DNA of 60,932 nt from Sulfuricurvum sp. (GCF_030691015.1 NZ_JAUYFF010000011.1:1-60932), one strand, 5' to 3'. Positions 44,447-53,643 are shown, numbered from the stretch's first letter. Made by a program: numbers and translations. Notes: generated by a model not told the origin, from the letters alone.

Positions 44447-47126
44447 TTCTGTTTTTTTAATTTCTGGTCCTGATCAACGCTGTATAGGCACAGGTTTCGT
44501 AATTGATCAAAACGATGACGGTGTTTTTGTTGCAACATGTGGTCATGTAATAAATAATTGTACACAGGGAGTTTATGTCGAGAATTATCTAGCTGAAATT
44601 ATTCTCAATAAATACGATGATGGACTAGATTTAGGAGTTTTATTTGTTAAAGGGCTGCAACAGACTCCTTTCTTACTTTCCGAAGAGTCAGATACTCAAA
44701 AAGTCAAAGTAATAGGCTATTCTCGATTTATGGATAAATCTAAGAAGGAAACTATTTATAATATTCCGATTAAAACTGATGTTCAAATAATTACAAATAG
44801 CTTTACAGTCAATACAATTAAATTAAGTCCAAAAGAACCAATTATAAGCGGATACAGTGGTTCTCCAGTTGTATGTGAAGATACAGAAAAGGTCATTGGA
44901 ATTGTTGCAATACAAGAGGGAAAAGAAACAAATTATGCGATTGGTATCAAACATCTTTTAGAAGTTTTTTCTGTAAAGCAGTCACATTTGAATACTGAAA
45001 AAACAGTAAGCTCAAAAAAAAGGCTGAGCACTCAGTTAGACTCAACAAAATACGCTGTAGTGACTAACTTATTTAAAACTAATCTTGATGTTGCATTAAA
45101 GTCATTTTCAACGCAACCAACAATCTGGATTGAGCCTAGATTACATACAATAGAGGAAGAATCCAATAATGCAGTGGATGAGGATACAAAGGTAGATATT
45201 AAAAATATATTGAATAATCCAAAATCTTATGTAATTAAATCACGTCAGCAATATGGGTTAACTTCGTTATCTCATTACCTAATATATGAAGCATGGACGA
45301 ATCCTAAACCATCTTTTTGGTTGTATTTAGATTCTAATGAGTTAAAACCTCATAGGTCAGAAGTCCAAAAGCTTGTTAATAAAAAGCTGATGGCACTAAA
45401 TCTTACGATTGAAGATGTTGAATGTGTTATTTTAGATGAATTTTCTAGTAATCTTGAAAATGCAAATGAAATATTAAATAAAACAAGTGATTATTTTGAA
45501 AACATACCCCTCATTGTGATGTTGACACATGTTGATAATCCCTTATTAAATGAATCAATTACAACACCTTCTAATAGAAATTTTACTGTGTTAAATCTGT
45601 GGGCATTACCAAGGTCTGATATTCGTGAAGTAATAAATAAGTACAACGAGAGAAGGTATATTGGTGATGAAAACAAAATTTTAACAAGAATCGTCTCTGA
45701 CTTAGATGTTTTAAATATACCGAGAACCCCTCTTAATTGTATTACGATACTAAAGATTTATGAAATAGATTTTGATGATAGCCCAGTAAATCGCACAGAA
45801 ATGATAAAAAGAGTTTTATTTCTTTTGTTTAATATTGATGATATTCCAAAGTATAAAACTAGACCTGACTTAAAAGACACAGAATTTGTTCTAGGGTATT
45901 TTTGTGAACAATTACTAATTGAAAACTCAGTTTATTTCACGAGAGAGGTTTTTTTGAGTAAGTTAGATAATTTTTGTTCTGCAAGTGAAATTGATCTTGA
46001 TATACATGTGATTTTCGATGTATTGTACGAAAATAATATTATTGTCTCAAGAGGAAATCGATTCTGTTTTAGGTTTACATATTGGATTTATTATTTTGCA
46101 GCTCATCGAATGCATCATAGTCCTGATTTTGCTAAATTTATTCTTGAAAACATGCGTTATGCTTCTTATCCAGAATTAATAGAGTTTTATACTGGTATTG
46201 ACCGAAGACGAGATGATGCAATACATACACTTACAAGCGATATTCAAAAAACTCGCCTACTCGTAGAAAGTAAATGTGCTTTTCCAACAAGTTTTAATAT
46301 ATATGATATTGCACAATGGAAACCCTCAGATGATTCAGTTGAAAAAATGCATGAAGAAGTTACTGATACTGTATTGAACTCAAAATTACCTGACATCATA
46401 AAAGATGAATTTGCAGATCAGTCCTATTGTAGAACTCGTCCATTACATCAAGAAATTCATACAATCCTTGAAGAATATTCATTTTTGCGTTTGATGAAAG
46501 GTATAAAAGCAGGTGCTAAGGCATTGAGAAATAGTGACTATTCTGATCCTATAATTCGACATGCATTATTAGAAGAAATTTTACTTAGTTGGGAACAAAT
46601 AACAAAAATCTTAGTTGCATTATCACCTATTCTATCTAAAGATGGATACGCTACATTAGAAGGTGCTACTTTTGTATTGGATGGTAATTTTAGTGGTTCA
46701 AAAGAAGAAAAATTTAATCAAATTGTTCAGTTATTGCCAAGTAATGTGGTCAATTGGTATAAGGATGATTTATTTTCAAAAAAAATGGGTTCTTTATTGT
46801 ATAAGCATATTGAAAAAAAGCCAAATAGCTTTATGCAACATACATTGAATCTCTTAATCGCCAATAAGAGACCAAAAAACTGGGATAAACATATAGAAAG
46901 CTATATAGAAAATGAAAATAAGAATTCGTTTTACTTACTTGATATATATAACCAATTACGAGCAGAATATAAATTTAGTTTTGCATCAGATAGTGAATTA
47001 AAATCTATTGAAAGATTAATGAAAATGACAGTTGCTAAACATCAATTAGGGATGAAAAAGCCTAGTATGACAATTATCAAAAAAGTTTCTGATGATATTC
47101 TACCTACTCGACATATTGATTTATAA
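44439..47126 (+). CDS. Trypsin-like protease fused to a degenerate STAND-type NTPase, candidate defence protein
   Basis: The 895-residue protein has an N-terminal trypsin-fold protease (1-180) with all three catalytic residues: His36 (ATCGHVI), Asp64 (DGLDLGVL) and Ser140 (GYSGSPVV). From about 225 it resembles a STAND-type module. VIKSRQQYGLTSLSHYL (265-281) is at the P-loop position but lacks the Gly-Lys-Thr core (GLT in place of GKT), while CVILDEF (329-335) is a good Walker B. LIVMLTHVD and ALPRSDIREVI follow. The rest (about 480-895) is helical with no family I recognise. I infer a sensor that releases protease activity when triggered. It overlaps the Trypco1-like gene by 8 bases; both are AT-rich and foreign-looking. 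Confidence 0.72.
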   Translation: MLNSVFLISGPDQRCIGTGFVIDQNDDGVFVATCGHVINNCTQGVYVENYLAEIILNKYDDGLDLGVLFVKGLQQTPFLLSEESDTQKVKVIGYSRFMDKSKKETIYNIPIKTDVQIITNSFTVNTIKLSPKEPIISGYSGSPVVCEDTEKVIGIVAIQEGKETNYAIGIKHLLEVFSVKQSHLNTEKTVSSKKRLSTQLDSTKYAVVTNLFKTNLDVALKSFSTQPTIWIEPRLHTIEEESNNAVDEDTKVDIKNILNNPKSYVIKSRQQYGLTSLSHYLIYEAWTNPKPSFWLYLDSNELKPHRSEVQKLVNKKLMALNLTIEDVECVILDEFSSNLENANEILNKTSDYFENIPLIVMLTHVDNPLLNESITTPSNRNFTVLNLWALPRSDIREVINKYNERRYIGDENKILTRIVSDLDVLNIPRTPLNCITILKIYEIDFDDSPVNRTEMIKRVLFLLFNIDDIPKYKTRPDLKDTEFVLGYFCEQLLIENSVYFTREVFLSKLDNFCSASEIDLDIHVIFDVLYENNIIVSRGNRFCFRFTYWIYYFAAHRMHHSPDFAKFILENMRYASYPELIEFYTGIDRRRDDAIHTLTSDIQKTRLLVESKCAFPTSFNIYDIAQWKPSDDSVEKMHEEVTDTVLNSKLPDIIKDEFADQSYCRTRPLHQEIHTILEEYSFLRLMKGIKAGAKALRNSDYSDPIIRHALLEEILLSWEQITKILVALSPILSKDGYATLEGATFVLDGNFSGSKEEKFNQIVQLLPSNVVNWYKDDLFSKKMGSLLYKHIEKKPNSFMQHTLNLLIANKRPKNWDKHIESYIENENKNSFYLLDIYNQLRAEYKFSFASDSELKSIERLMKMTVAKHQLGMKKPSMTIIKKVSDDILPTRHIDL

Positions 47127-47163
47127 ATAAAAGAAAAGTGGACAGGCTACTTTAATACTTTCC

Positions 47164-47269
47164 CCGTTCGTGGTGAGCTCAAGGAAACATCGCTTCGCGA
47201 GCGGTACCCTTGTTTTGTCGAACCATGAACTTGATTATAAGAACCCTTCGACAGGCTCAGGGCGAACGG
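47164..47269. repeat. Dispersed imperfect inverted repeat, right side of the island
   Basis: CCGTTCG (47164-47170) and CGAACGG (47263-47269) are the ends of a roughly 106-bp imperfect inverted repeat. It contains CGCTTCGCGAGCG, a GTTCGTGG/CCATGAAC pair, and CCTTCGACAGGCTCAGGGCG, a sequence I know as a common dispersed bacterial repeat. It differs from the left-hand repeat, so these are not direct-repeat attachment sites. Confidence 0.6.
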
Positions 47270-47317
47270 AAATTCAGACATAAAATAAATTTTACGCAAT
47301 TTTAACCGATATGTGAT

Positions 47318-47323
47318 TAAAAT
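47318..47323 (+). promoter_or_regulatory. Probable -10 box (gatTAAAAT) of the fapA2-ruvA operon
   Basis: TAAAAT lies 25 bases before the chosen ATG at 47349. AAAGGA at 47336-47341 is the matching ribosome site. Confidence 0.45.
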
Positions 47324-47348
47324 AGGGGCAATTACAAAGGATAGAAAG

Positions 47349-49250
47349 ATGGGGTTGCTTAGTAAAGACGGTGAAACTGTGACAACTGTAGCGTCGATAA
47401 CGCCGATAATTGTACGTACTTCGAACGTAGCCAAAGAGCTTTTACAAGTTTCACTTACCTATAAAGTCCCCGTCAATTCCCTTGACTTCCATCTTCTCGG
47501 TACTCAGACCTTTACGAAATCATCCGTAGAAGGATCAGGAGAGGATTGGGTAGAACTTACTTCCGATGAGGTGAAAGATCTCAAAGAAGATGATTTCTTA
47601 AACCCGAAATTTGAACTCAAACAAGTCCATGAAATCGAAATTTACTCTATTACCGAATCTAACCCGCTGGAATCGATTGATATGTCAATCGGTGGAAATG
47701 CGACGCTGTGCAAAATTTATTTGACCATCAAAGCGGGAAGTGTCGCACATTATTACGAAACGTTTCAAGAAGATTTTGTCCATTTGATAAACAAAAAGAA
47801 GCTTCGAGCCAACCTGATGATCGGGGTATTCGACTCGGTGATGGTTCAAAATTTCGGAGAACTTTTAGCTAAAATCCGTGTTCAGGGGACGTATCGTTTT
47901 GAGACGCAGGAACGCTATCTCGTAGCGCAAGGGTATGAGCCGATAGAGACGGTGAATGATAAATTGATTCTCCATTATGAAAGCAAGCGTCAAAATATGG
48001 ACGAGCACGGAAGGGTTGATTACGCAAAACGCGGGTATGTGATGAGTGCGGTTAAAGATGAGTTACTCATCGAATATATCAAGGCAAAACGTGGGGAAAA
48101 CGGGAGAAATTGTCGGGGAGAATTTATCCTACCTAAAGAACCGATCATAAAATTTGAACCTACCTTTACCACCGGAGAGAAAATCACGGTGATTGATACC
48201 CCAAAAAGCATTGAATACCGAGCCGGAGCAGGGGGGTACGTCACCTTCGAGGGTGGAGTTTATAATATCAATACCGAAGTCGAAGTGACGGAGATCAGTT
48301 TTAAAACGACGGGTTCGATTGATACCCAGCTCGATGCCGATGTCTCCATCAACGTTAAAGAGAAAGATTCGATGAAAGATGCGATCGGGCAGGGGATGGA
48401 GGTGACGGTTCACTCCATTAATATCGAAGGTAACGTCGGTCCTAATGCTAAAGTAACCGCGAAAAAAGCGACGGTTGACGGGCAAGTGCACCAAAGTGCC
48501 ATTATCCGTGCGGATGAGCTCACGATTAATGTCCATAAAGGGACGGCGTATGGCAAAGACGTTCATATCACCCGACTCGAACATGGGAGTGTCGAAGCCG
48601 ATAAAGTGACGATTACCCAAGCGACGGGGGGAAAAATTCGTGCCCGTGAGATTATCATTGAAGTGCTGGGCTCTCACGTCAAAATGGCGGCTTCTCATCG
48701 GATAGAGATTCGTAAGATTGTAGGGGGGGAGAATCAATTGATTATTGATCCGATGATCAACGAATCGGATGAAAATCTCCATGAACGTTCCGATCAGATG
48801 GCTCAGGTTAAGAATTCGATCCGTGATATTAAAAAAGAGTTGGAAGGATATGAGCAAACGTGGCGGGAAAACACCCCTGCTATGGATGATTTAAAACGAA
48901 AACTGACCCATTATAAAGCAAACGGTATTAAAATGCCGATTGCATTTGTTCAGAAATATCAACAATATCAGCTGTTTCGAGAGAAACTTGAAGCGCTTCG
49001 AAATGAGCTAAAAAGCAAAGAAGATCAGTACGCGTGGCTGGCTGAAAAACATACGGCGCTTCAAGCAGGGATTTTTGAAGCACGTATTATCAATCATGAT
49101 CGTTGGCACAATCACAATGAGATTATTTTTAAACTGATCGATCCCCACGTCGATGTCTTTTATATCCCCTCCGATAACTCCGAAGAGAGAGTGTTAGGGT
49201 TGTATCAAGATGAAGACGGTGCATTTTCAATTAAGGTTATGTCGCAATGA
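47349..49250 (+). CDS. FapA / DUF342 family protein, copy 2
   Basis: The 633-residue protein starts at ATG 47349, chosen because AAAGGA precedes it by 7 bases; the in-frame GTG at 47313 has no such site. It has the same order as copy 1: an N-terminal alpha/beta region, the DUF342 beta-helix (about 290-480; GSIDTQLDADVSINV, GNVGPNAKVTAKKATVDGQV) and a coiled coil (about 490-570). A DUF342 gene next to ruvA and murJ is also the arrangement I recall in Campylobacter jejuni, so this is the ancestral copy and the one at 8-9.8 kb is likely the extra. Its stop overlaps the ruvA start (ATGA). Confidence 0.85.
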   Translation: MGLLSKDGETVTTVASITPIIVRTSNVAKELLQVSLTYKVPVNSLDFHLLGTQTFTKSSVEGSGEDWVELTSDEVKDLKEDDFLNPKFELKQVHEIEIYSITESNPLESIDMSIGGNATLCKIYLTIKAGSVAHYYETFQEDFVHLINKKKLRANLMIGVFDSVMVQNFGELLAKIRVQGTYRFETQERYLVAQGYEPIETVNDKLILHYESKRQNMDEHGRVDYAKRGYVMSAVKDELLIEYIKAKRGENGRNCRGEFILPKEPIIKFEPTFTTGEKITVIDTPKSIEYRAGAGGYVTFEGGVYNINTEVEVTEISFKTTGSIDTQLDADVSINVKEKDSMKDAIGQGMEVTVHSINIEGNVGPNAKVTAKKATVDGQVHQSAIIRADELTINVHKGTAYGKDVHITRLEHGSVEADKVTITQATGGKIRAREIIIEVLGSHVKMAASHRIEIRKIVGGENQLIIDPMINESDENLHERSDQMAQVKNSIRDIKKELEGYEQTWRENTPAMDDLKRKLTHYKANGIKMPIAFVQKYQQYQLFREKLEALRNELKSKEDQYAWLAEKHTALQAGIFEARIINHDRWHNHNEIIFKLIDPHVDVFYIPSDNSEERVLGLYQDEDGAFSIKVMSQ

Positions 49251-49810
49251 TTATTGGATTAGAGGGAATTATTGAGTACAAAGAACCGACATCGGTTCAT
49301 TTGAATGTCAACAGTGTCATTTACGAGGTATTTATCTCCTTGCATACGTACAGTTCAATCGGTTCGGAAAAGGCACGCTTGCATATTCACCATGTAATCC
49401 GTGAAGACGCTCAACAGCTGTACGGATTTGCCCACAAAAGTGAAAAAGTTCTCTTCGAGGGGATGCTAAAAATCAACGGAATCGGACCAAAAGCTGCCCT
49501 TGCTATCTGTTCGACCTTTACGCCGGAGCAGTTTGCGGGTATTATTTCATCTAAAGATGTCAATGCGTTGAAAAAAGTTCCGGGGATCGGACCTAAAAGT
49601 GCGGCACGGATTATGGTCGAATTGGCCGGTTTCGATGCCATTCTTTTAAATACGGCTCCATCGGCAAATTCTGCAACAATGGAAGCGATGATGGCGTTAG
49701 AGTCACTCGGATTCAAAAAAGAGCAGATTGCCAAGGCACTAAGCCACTCTATCGCAACCGACACGCCGACGCTGGTCAAAGAAGCGTTAAAACAACTTCA
49801 AAAACTTTAA
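49247..49810 (+). CDS. ruvA: Holliday junction DNA helicase subunit RuvA
   Basis: At 187 residues it has an N-terminal OB domain (MIIGLEGIIEYKEPTSVHL), two helix-hairpin-helix motifs (LKINGIGPKAALAI and LKKVPGIGPKSAARIMVEL) and a C-terminal RuvB-interacting domain (EAMMALESLGFKKEQIAKAL). It binds four-way junctions and targets RuvB. The overlap with the FapA gene indicates co-translation. Confidence 0.97.
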   Translation: MIIGLEGIIEYKEPTSVHLNVNSVIYEVFISLHTYSSIGSEKARLHIHHVIREDAQQLYGFAHKSEKVLFEGMLKINGIGPKAALAICSTFTPEQFAGIISSKDVNALKKVPGIGPKSAARIMVELAGFDAILLNTAPSANSATMEAMMALESLGFKKEQIAKALSHSIATDTPTLVKEALKQLQKL

Positions 49811-49820
49811 AGGATACTCA

Positions 49821-50858
49821 TTGAAATTAGCTATTTTATTCGGCGGAGCCAGTTATGAACACGAAATCAGCATTGTAAGTGCTATCACGGTCAAAGAAAA
49901 GCTAAGCCGTTTTGAACTCAGTTTTATTTTTTGCGATCAGGATCATAAATTTTATCTCATTGACGGTGCCAAAATGAAAGCGGTCACTTTTTCACGCGGA
50001 GAACACCGTAAGATGCCTCAAATTTTCCTTACCAACGGCGGATTTGAGCAACGGGGACTTTTCGGTTCAAAAAAACATGAGATGCCTGTTCTTAACCTGA
50101 TCCACGGCGGAGACGGTGAAGACGGCTCAATCGCCTCACTGATGGATTTTTTCCATATCCCTTTCATCGGTCCTCGCAAAGAGGCATCGATGCTCAGTTT
50201 CGATAAACATTACACCAAATGGCTTGCCGCTTCACTCGGTGTCAAGACACTTCCGTATGAGATTTTACGTAAAGAAGATAAGAGAGTTATCGCCACAGCC
50301 TATCCGTTTATCGTAAAACCTGCCCGTTTGGGAAGCTCGATCGGTGTGAGTATCGTACGTGAAGCCTCAGAGCTTGATTACGCACTCGATGTCGCTTTTG
50401 AATTTGATAACGTCCTTTTGATCGAGCCGTTTATCGCGGGAGTCAAAGAGTACAATCTCGCAGGCTTCAGCGCACGCGGCGAGATGACCTACTCGATTGT
50501 CGAAGAGCCTCAAAAAGCGGAATTCCTCGATTTTGAGAAAAAATATCTCGATTTTTCCCGTTCGGGAAATGTTGAACATGCGGCGGTGAGCGATGCGTTG
50601 GTTGCACAGTTGCGCGAATCGTTCACTAAAATCTATTTGCCTCTGTTTGAAGGGGCATTGATCCGTTGCGATTTCTTCGAGATTGAGGGTGAAGTGTATC
50701 TCAACGAGGTCAACCCGATCCCGGGATCGATGGCGAATTATTTGTTTGAAGATTTTAGTGCTTCTATCCAAAAGCTTCTGGGTGCATTGCCCGATAAAAA
50801 AGCGATTCGGGTCAATTACGACTATATCCACTCTATTTCCCAAGCCAAAGGGAAATAA
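49821..50858 (+). CDS. ddl: D-alanine-D-alanine ligase
   Basis: The 345-residue ATP-grasp enzyme makes the D-Ala-D-Ala end of peptidoglycan stems. Landmarks are LFGGASYEHEISIVSA, NLIHGGDGEDGSIASL, PFIVKPARLGSSIGVSIV and EVYLNEVNPIPGSMA (metal ligands). It sits 10 bp after ruvA and two genes before murF, whose substrate it makes. Confidence 0.96.
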   Translation: MKLAILFGGASYEHEISIVSAITVKEKLSRFELSFIFCDQDHKFYLIDGAKMKAVTFSRGEHRKMPQIFLTNGGFEQRGLFGSKKHEMPVLNLIHGGDGEDGSIASLMDFFHIPFIGPRKEASMLSFDKHYTKWLAASLGVKTLPYEILRKEDKRVIATAYPFIVKPARLGSSIGVSIVREASELDYALDVAFEFDNVLLIEPFIAGVKEYNLAGFSARGEMTYSIVEEPQKAEFLDFEKKYLDFSRSGNVEHAAVSDALVAQLRESFTKIYLPLFEGALIRCDFFEIEGEVYLNEVNPIPGSMANYLFEDFSASIQKLLGALPDKKAIRVNYDYIHSISQAKGK

Positions 50859-50860
50859 GC

Positions 50861-51595
50861 GTGGCAGTTAAATCGGTTCAATACAAACAGCACACCTTCT
50901 CTATCAGCTATGAGATTCTCAATCCTTCTGCCCATTACGATATCATTTTTTTGCATGGTTGGGGTTCTCATAAAAACTTGATGAAACATGCCTTCGGCGC
51001 CCATTTAAAACAATTTCGCCATATTTATATCGATATGCCGGGATTCGGAAACAGTACGTGTAATATGAGCCTTACGACCGAAGATTACGCCACGATTTTA
51101 GAGACGTTTATTTCGATGATCGAAGCCGATAAAATGATTGTTTTAGGACACTCATTCGGGGGGAAAGTAGCGACGCTGCTCAATCCTGATTTTTTGGTGT
51201 TGGTCGGATCTGCGGGGATTCTTGTCCCTAAACCGTTTACCGTACGGGCTAAAATCGCCCTCTTTAAACTGTTAAAATTCAGCGGACTCACCTCGTTACG
51301 CCGCTTTTTTGTCGCTCCCGATGCTCAGGGGTTGAGCCAGCCGATGTATGAGACCTTTAAACAGGTTGTAAATGAAGATTTTAGTGAGAAATTTTCTGCC
51401 TATAAGGGGAAAGCACTTTTGTGCTTCGGTCGCCAAGATACGGCGACACCGCTATGGACTGCCTATAAGATTGCGCAACTGATACCTGCATCAAACGTGG
51501 TTGAGTTTGACGGAGACCACTATTTCTTTTTGGAACAGAGTGCTTCGGTTGCCAAAGAGATTGAAAAGTCCGTTTTAAAAAGTTTAGAACACTAA
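50861..51595 (+). CDS. Alpha/beta hydrolase
   Basis: This is a 244-residue hydrolase starting with GTG 2 bp after ddl. The nucleophile elbow GHSFGG (Ser near residue 98), the oxyanion region LHGWGSHKN and a late GDHYFF His (in DGDHYFFLEQS) form the catalytic set. An acidic residue is likely in CFGRQDTATP. The substrate is unknown; the place between ddl and murF suggests a cell-envelope link, seen also in Campylobacter as I recall. Confidence 0.88.
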   Translation: MAVKSVQYKQHTFSISYEILNPSAHYDIIFLHGWGSHKNLMKHAFGAHLKQFRHIYIDMPGFGNSTCNMSLTTEDYATILETFISMIEADKMIVLGHSFGGKVATLLNPDFLVLVGSAGILVPKPFTVRAKIALFKLLKFSGLTSLRRFFVAPDAQGLSQPMYETFKQVVNEDFSEKFSAYKGKALLCFGRQDTATPLWTAYKIAQLIPASNVVEFDGDHYFFLEQSASVAKEIEKSVLKSLEH

Positions 51596-51604
51596 GGGAA
51601 AAGT

Positions 51605-53044
51605 ATGGAACTGATACCGATAGCCGCATTTTTAGCCAATATCATTTTTGTAATGGGATTGGGGTGGTATTTGATCACCAATCTCCAATGGTACGATTAT
51701 CGGATCGAGAGGGTTGTTCTGCGTCACCATAAAACATGGTGGCATGTCGCGTATTTTATCGCTCCGTTTATCCTCTATTATGCTCTGTCGCGTTACAGCC
51801 TCTTTGTGGTAGCGCTCTACCTACCGCTTGTGTATCTGTGGCATGTCCGTCTGGACAAAAAAGTGGTTTTGACATGGCGGGTTAAACGCTTTTTGATTCT
51901 CCTTGTCTCGTTGACGTTGATGATCAATCTTTTGATAGCGTTCAAAGGGTGGGGAAACAGCTACAGTGTTATTTTCCCTCTTGTTCTGACTTACATTCTC
52001 TCATGGGGGATTGAGAAATTTTTATTTTTGGCCTATAAGCGCGAAGCCAAACGTAAAGTGGCTGCTATGAGCGATTTGACCATCATCTGTGTCACAGGAA
52101 GCTACGGAAAAACATCGATGAAAAACTTTATCGCGCAGGTATTGGGTCAAAAATTTAATGTTTACGCAACTCCTCGCAGTGTCAATACCCTCGGCGGTAT
52201 TATCCGCGACGTGAACGAATCGCTTCCCGCCAATACCCAAGTCTATATCTGCGAAGCGGGAGCGCGTGAGATCGGCGATATCTATGCCATTGCACAGCTG
52301 CTCCATCCTCAGATCGTTGTTGTAGGTAAAGTAGGGCCTCAGCATCTGGAGTATTTTAAAACGCTTGAGCGCATTCAGCGTACCAAGCTAGAGATTATCC
52401 ATTCCGATCGCTTGAAACGGGCGTTTATCCACACCTCTGTAACGGATGAGCCGCATGAGAAAGTGACCTTTTTCGGGGATGATATCCATAATCTTGAGGC
52501 GACGTTGGAGGGGATCGATTTTGATCTGAGCGTGAATGACGAGGAACGTCATTTTCACACCTCTGTTCTTGGCGGATTCCAGAGTATCAATATCAATGCG
52601 GCGATCTTGATCGCGCAGGAGATGGGGATGAGCGGCGATGAGATCGTGAACGCGGTAGCAAAACTCAAAAGTGTCGAACACCGCCTTGAGCGCCTCGATG
52701 CGGGGGGAAAAATCATCCTTGATGACGGTTATAACGGCAACATCGACGGAATGCTGGAAGGGGTACGGTTGTGTTCGCTTCACAACGGGCGAAAAGTGAT
52801 CGTCACTCCGGGGCTTGTGGAGAGTACCGAAGCGCTTAATCGCGAGCTTATCAGTGCTATTAACGGTGTCTTTGATATTGCCATTATTACGGGTCAGCTT
52901 AATGCGGCGCAGTTTGATAAAGAGTTAAACGTTCCCAATAAAATCATGTTGAGTGATAAGTCACAGATGGTTAAAACGCTGGGTGAAGTGACCCGTGCGG
53001 GTGATATTATCCTCTTCGCCAATGATGCGCCGAACTTTATTTAG
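51605..53044 (+). CDS. murF: MurF-like UDP-MurNAc-tripeptide-D-Ala-D-Ala ligase with N-terminal membrane domain
   Basis: The 479-residue protein has a Mur ligase core with the P-loop CVTGSYGKTS (K169), the CEAGAREIGDIYAIA segment, and the LDDGYNGNIDGMLEG region. It adds D-Ala-D-Ala to the peptidoglycan precursor. The first ~145 residues are unusual for MurF: four or five hydrophobic helices (AFLANIIFVMGLGWYLI; FIAPFILYYAL; FLILLVSLTLMINLLI) that would tether it to the inner membrane. It lies next to ddl and the hydrolase. Confidence 0.88.
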   Translation: MELIPIAAFLANIIFVMGLGWYLITNLQWYDYRIERVVLRHHKTWWHVAYFIAPFILYYALSRYSLFVVALYLPLVYLWHVRLDKKVVLTWRVKRFLILLVSLTLMINLLIAFKGWGNSYSVIFPLVLTYILSWGIEKFLFLAYKREAKRKVAAMSDLTIICVTGSYGKTSMKNFIAQVLGQKFNVYATPRSVNTLGGIIRDVNESLPANTQVYICEAGAREIGDIYAIAQLLHPQIVVVGKVGPQHLEYFKTLERIQRTKLEIIHSDRLKRAFIHTSVTDEPHEKVTFFGDDIHNLEATLEGIDFDLSVNDEERHFHTSVLGGFQSININAAILIAQEMGMSGDEIVNAVAKLKSVEHRLERLDAGGKIILDDGYNGNIDGMLEGVRLCSLHNGRKVIVTPGLVESTEALNRELISAINGVFDIAIITGQLNAAQFDKELNVPNKIMLSDKSQMVKTLGEVTRAGDIILFANDAPNFI

Positions 53045-53047
53045 AAC

Positions 53048-53072
53048 GATAAAGGAATAAAATCCCTTTATC
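53048..53072 (+). terminator. Hairpin after murF
   Basis: GATAAAGG (53048-53055), a 9-base loop and CCTTTATC (53065-53072) form a perfect 8-bp stem 4 bases after the murF stop. There is no T-run, so it may slow or protect the transcript instead of terminating it. A second small hairpin (TGCCTC/GAGGCA, 53100-53115) follows before the HIT gene. Confidence 0.4.
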
Positions 53073-53130
53073 TACGCTTGCCGCTATGGCACTGAAGCTT
53101 GCCTCATTCGAGGCAGATTGGAGATAGCTG

Positions 53131-53628
53131 ATGGAAAATATTTTATACGCTCCGTGGCGAACCGAATATGTCAGCGGTGAAAAGGGTGAGGGGTGTGTAT
53201 TTTGTCACATCACGGAGCATCCTGATTTGGATGAAGCGCAACACGTTCTTTACCGTGACGAACGTTGCTTTATCGTAATGAACCGCTACCCTTATACCCC
53301 CGGACATTTTATGATTATTCCCCACCATCATACCGATGCCCTCGAAGCACTCGATCCGCAAACGTGGCTCCATATGAGCGCCTTGGCTCAGAGAGGGGTG
53401 CGTCTTCTCAAAGAGGGTTTCGGCGCACACGGTGTCAATATCGGGATGAATTTGGGGCGTGCCGGAGGTGCGGGAATCGCCGAGCATATCCATTTGCATT
53501 TGGTTCCCAGATGGGAGAGAGATACCAATTTCATCACTTCGATTGGTGAAACACGGGTCTACTCGACCGATTTTGAAAGAATTTATACGAAGTTAAAAGA
53601 ACAAACAGAAAACTATTTTGGAAAATGA
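53131..53628 (+). CDS. HIT family nucleotide hydrolase/phosphorylase
   Basis: The 165-residue protein has the histidine triad HIHLHL at 119-124 with the following VPRW. C22xxC25 and H65-H67 suggest the zinc-binding form (Ap4A phosphorylase-like group). It would act on diadenosine polyphosphates or adenylated substrates. A GGAG site precedes the ATG. Confidence 0.92.
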   Translation: MENILYAPWRTEYVSGEKGEGCVFCHITEHPDLDEAQHVLYRDERCFIVMNRYPYTPGHFMIIPHHHTDALEALDPQTWLHMSALAQRGVRLLKEGFGAHGVNIGMNLGRAGGAGIAEHIHLHLVPRWERDTNFITSIGETRVYSTDFERIYTKLKEQTENYFGK

Positions 53629-53643
53629 TCCCCTTTCGGGGGA
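53629..53643. terminator. GC hairpin between convergent HIT and OmpA-like genes
   Basis: TCCCC (53629-53633), a 5-base loop and GGGGA (53639-53643) form a short GC stem at the junction of two convergent genes. It may act in both directions; no strong T-runs flank it. Confidence 0.4.

Noticed and set aside
43973-47269. Attachment sites (att) of an integrative element around the 44-47 kb island
   Set aside because: The two border repeats differ in sequence and there is no integrase or tRNA gene.
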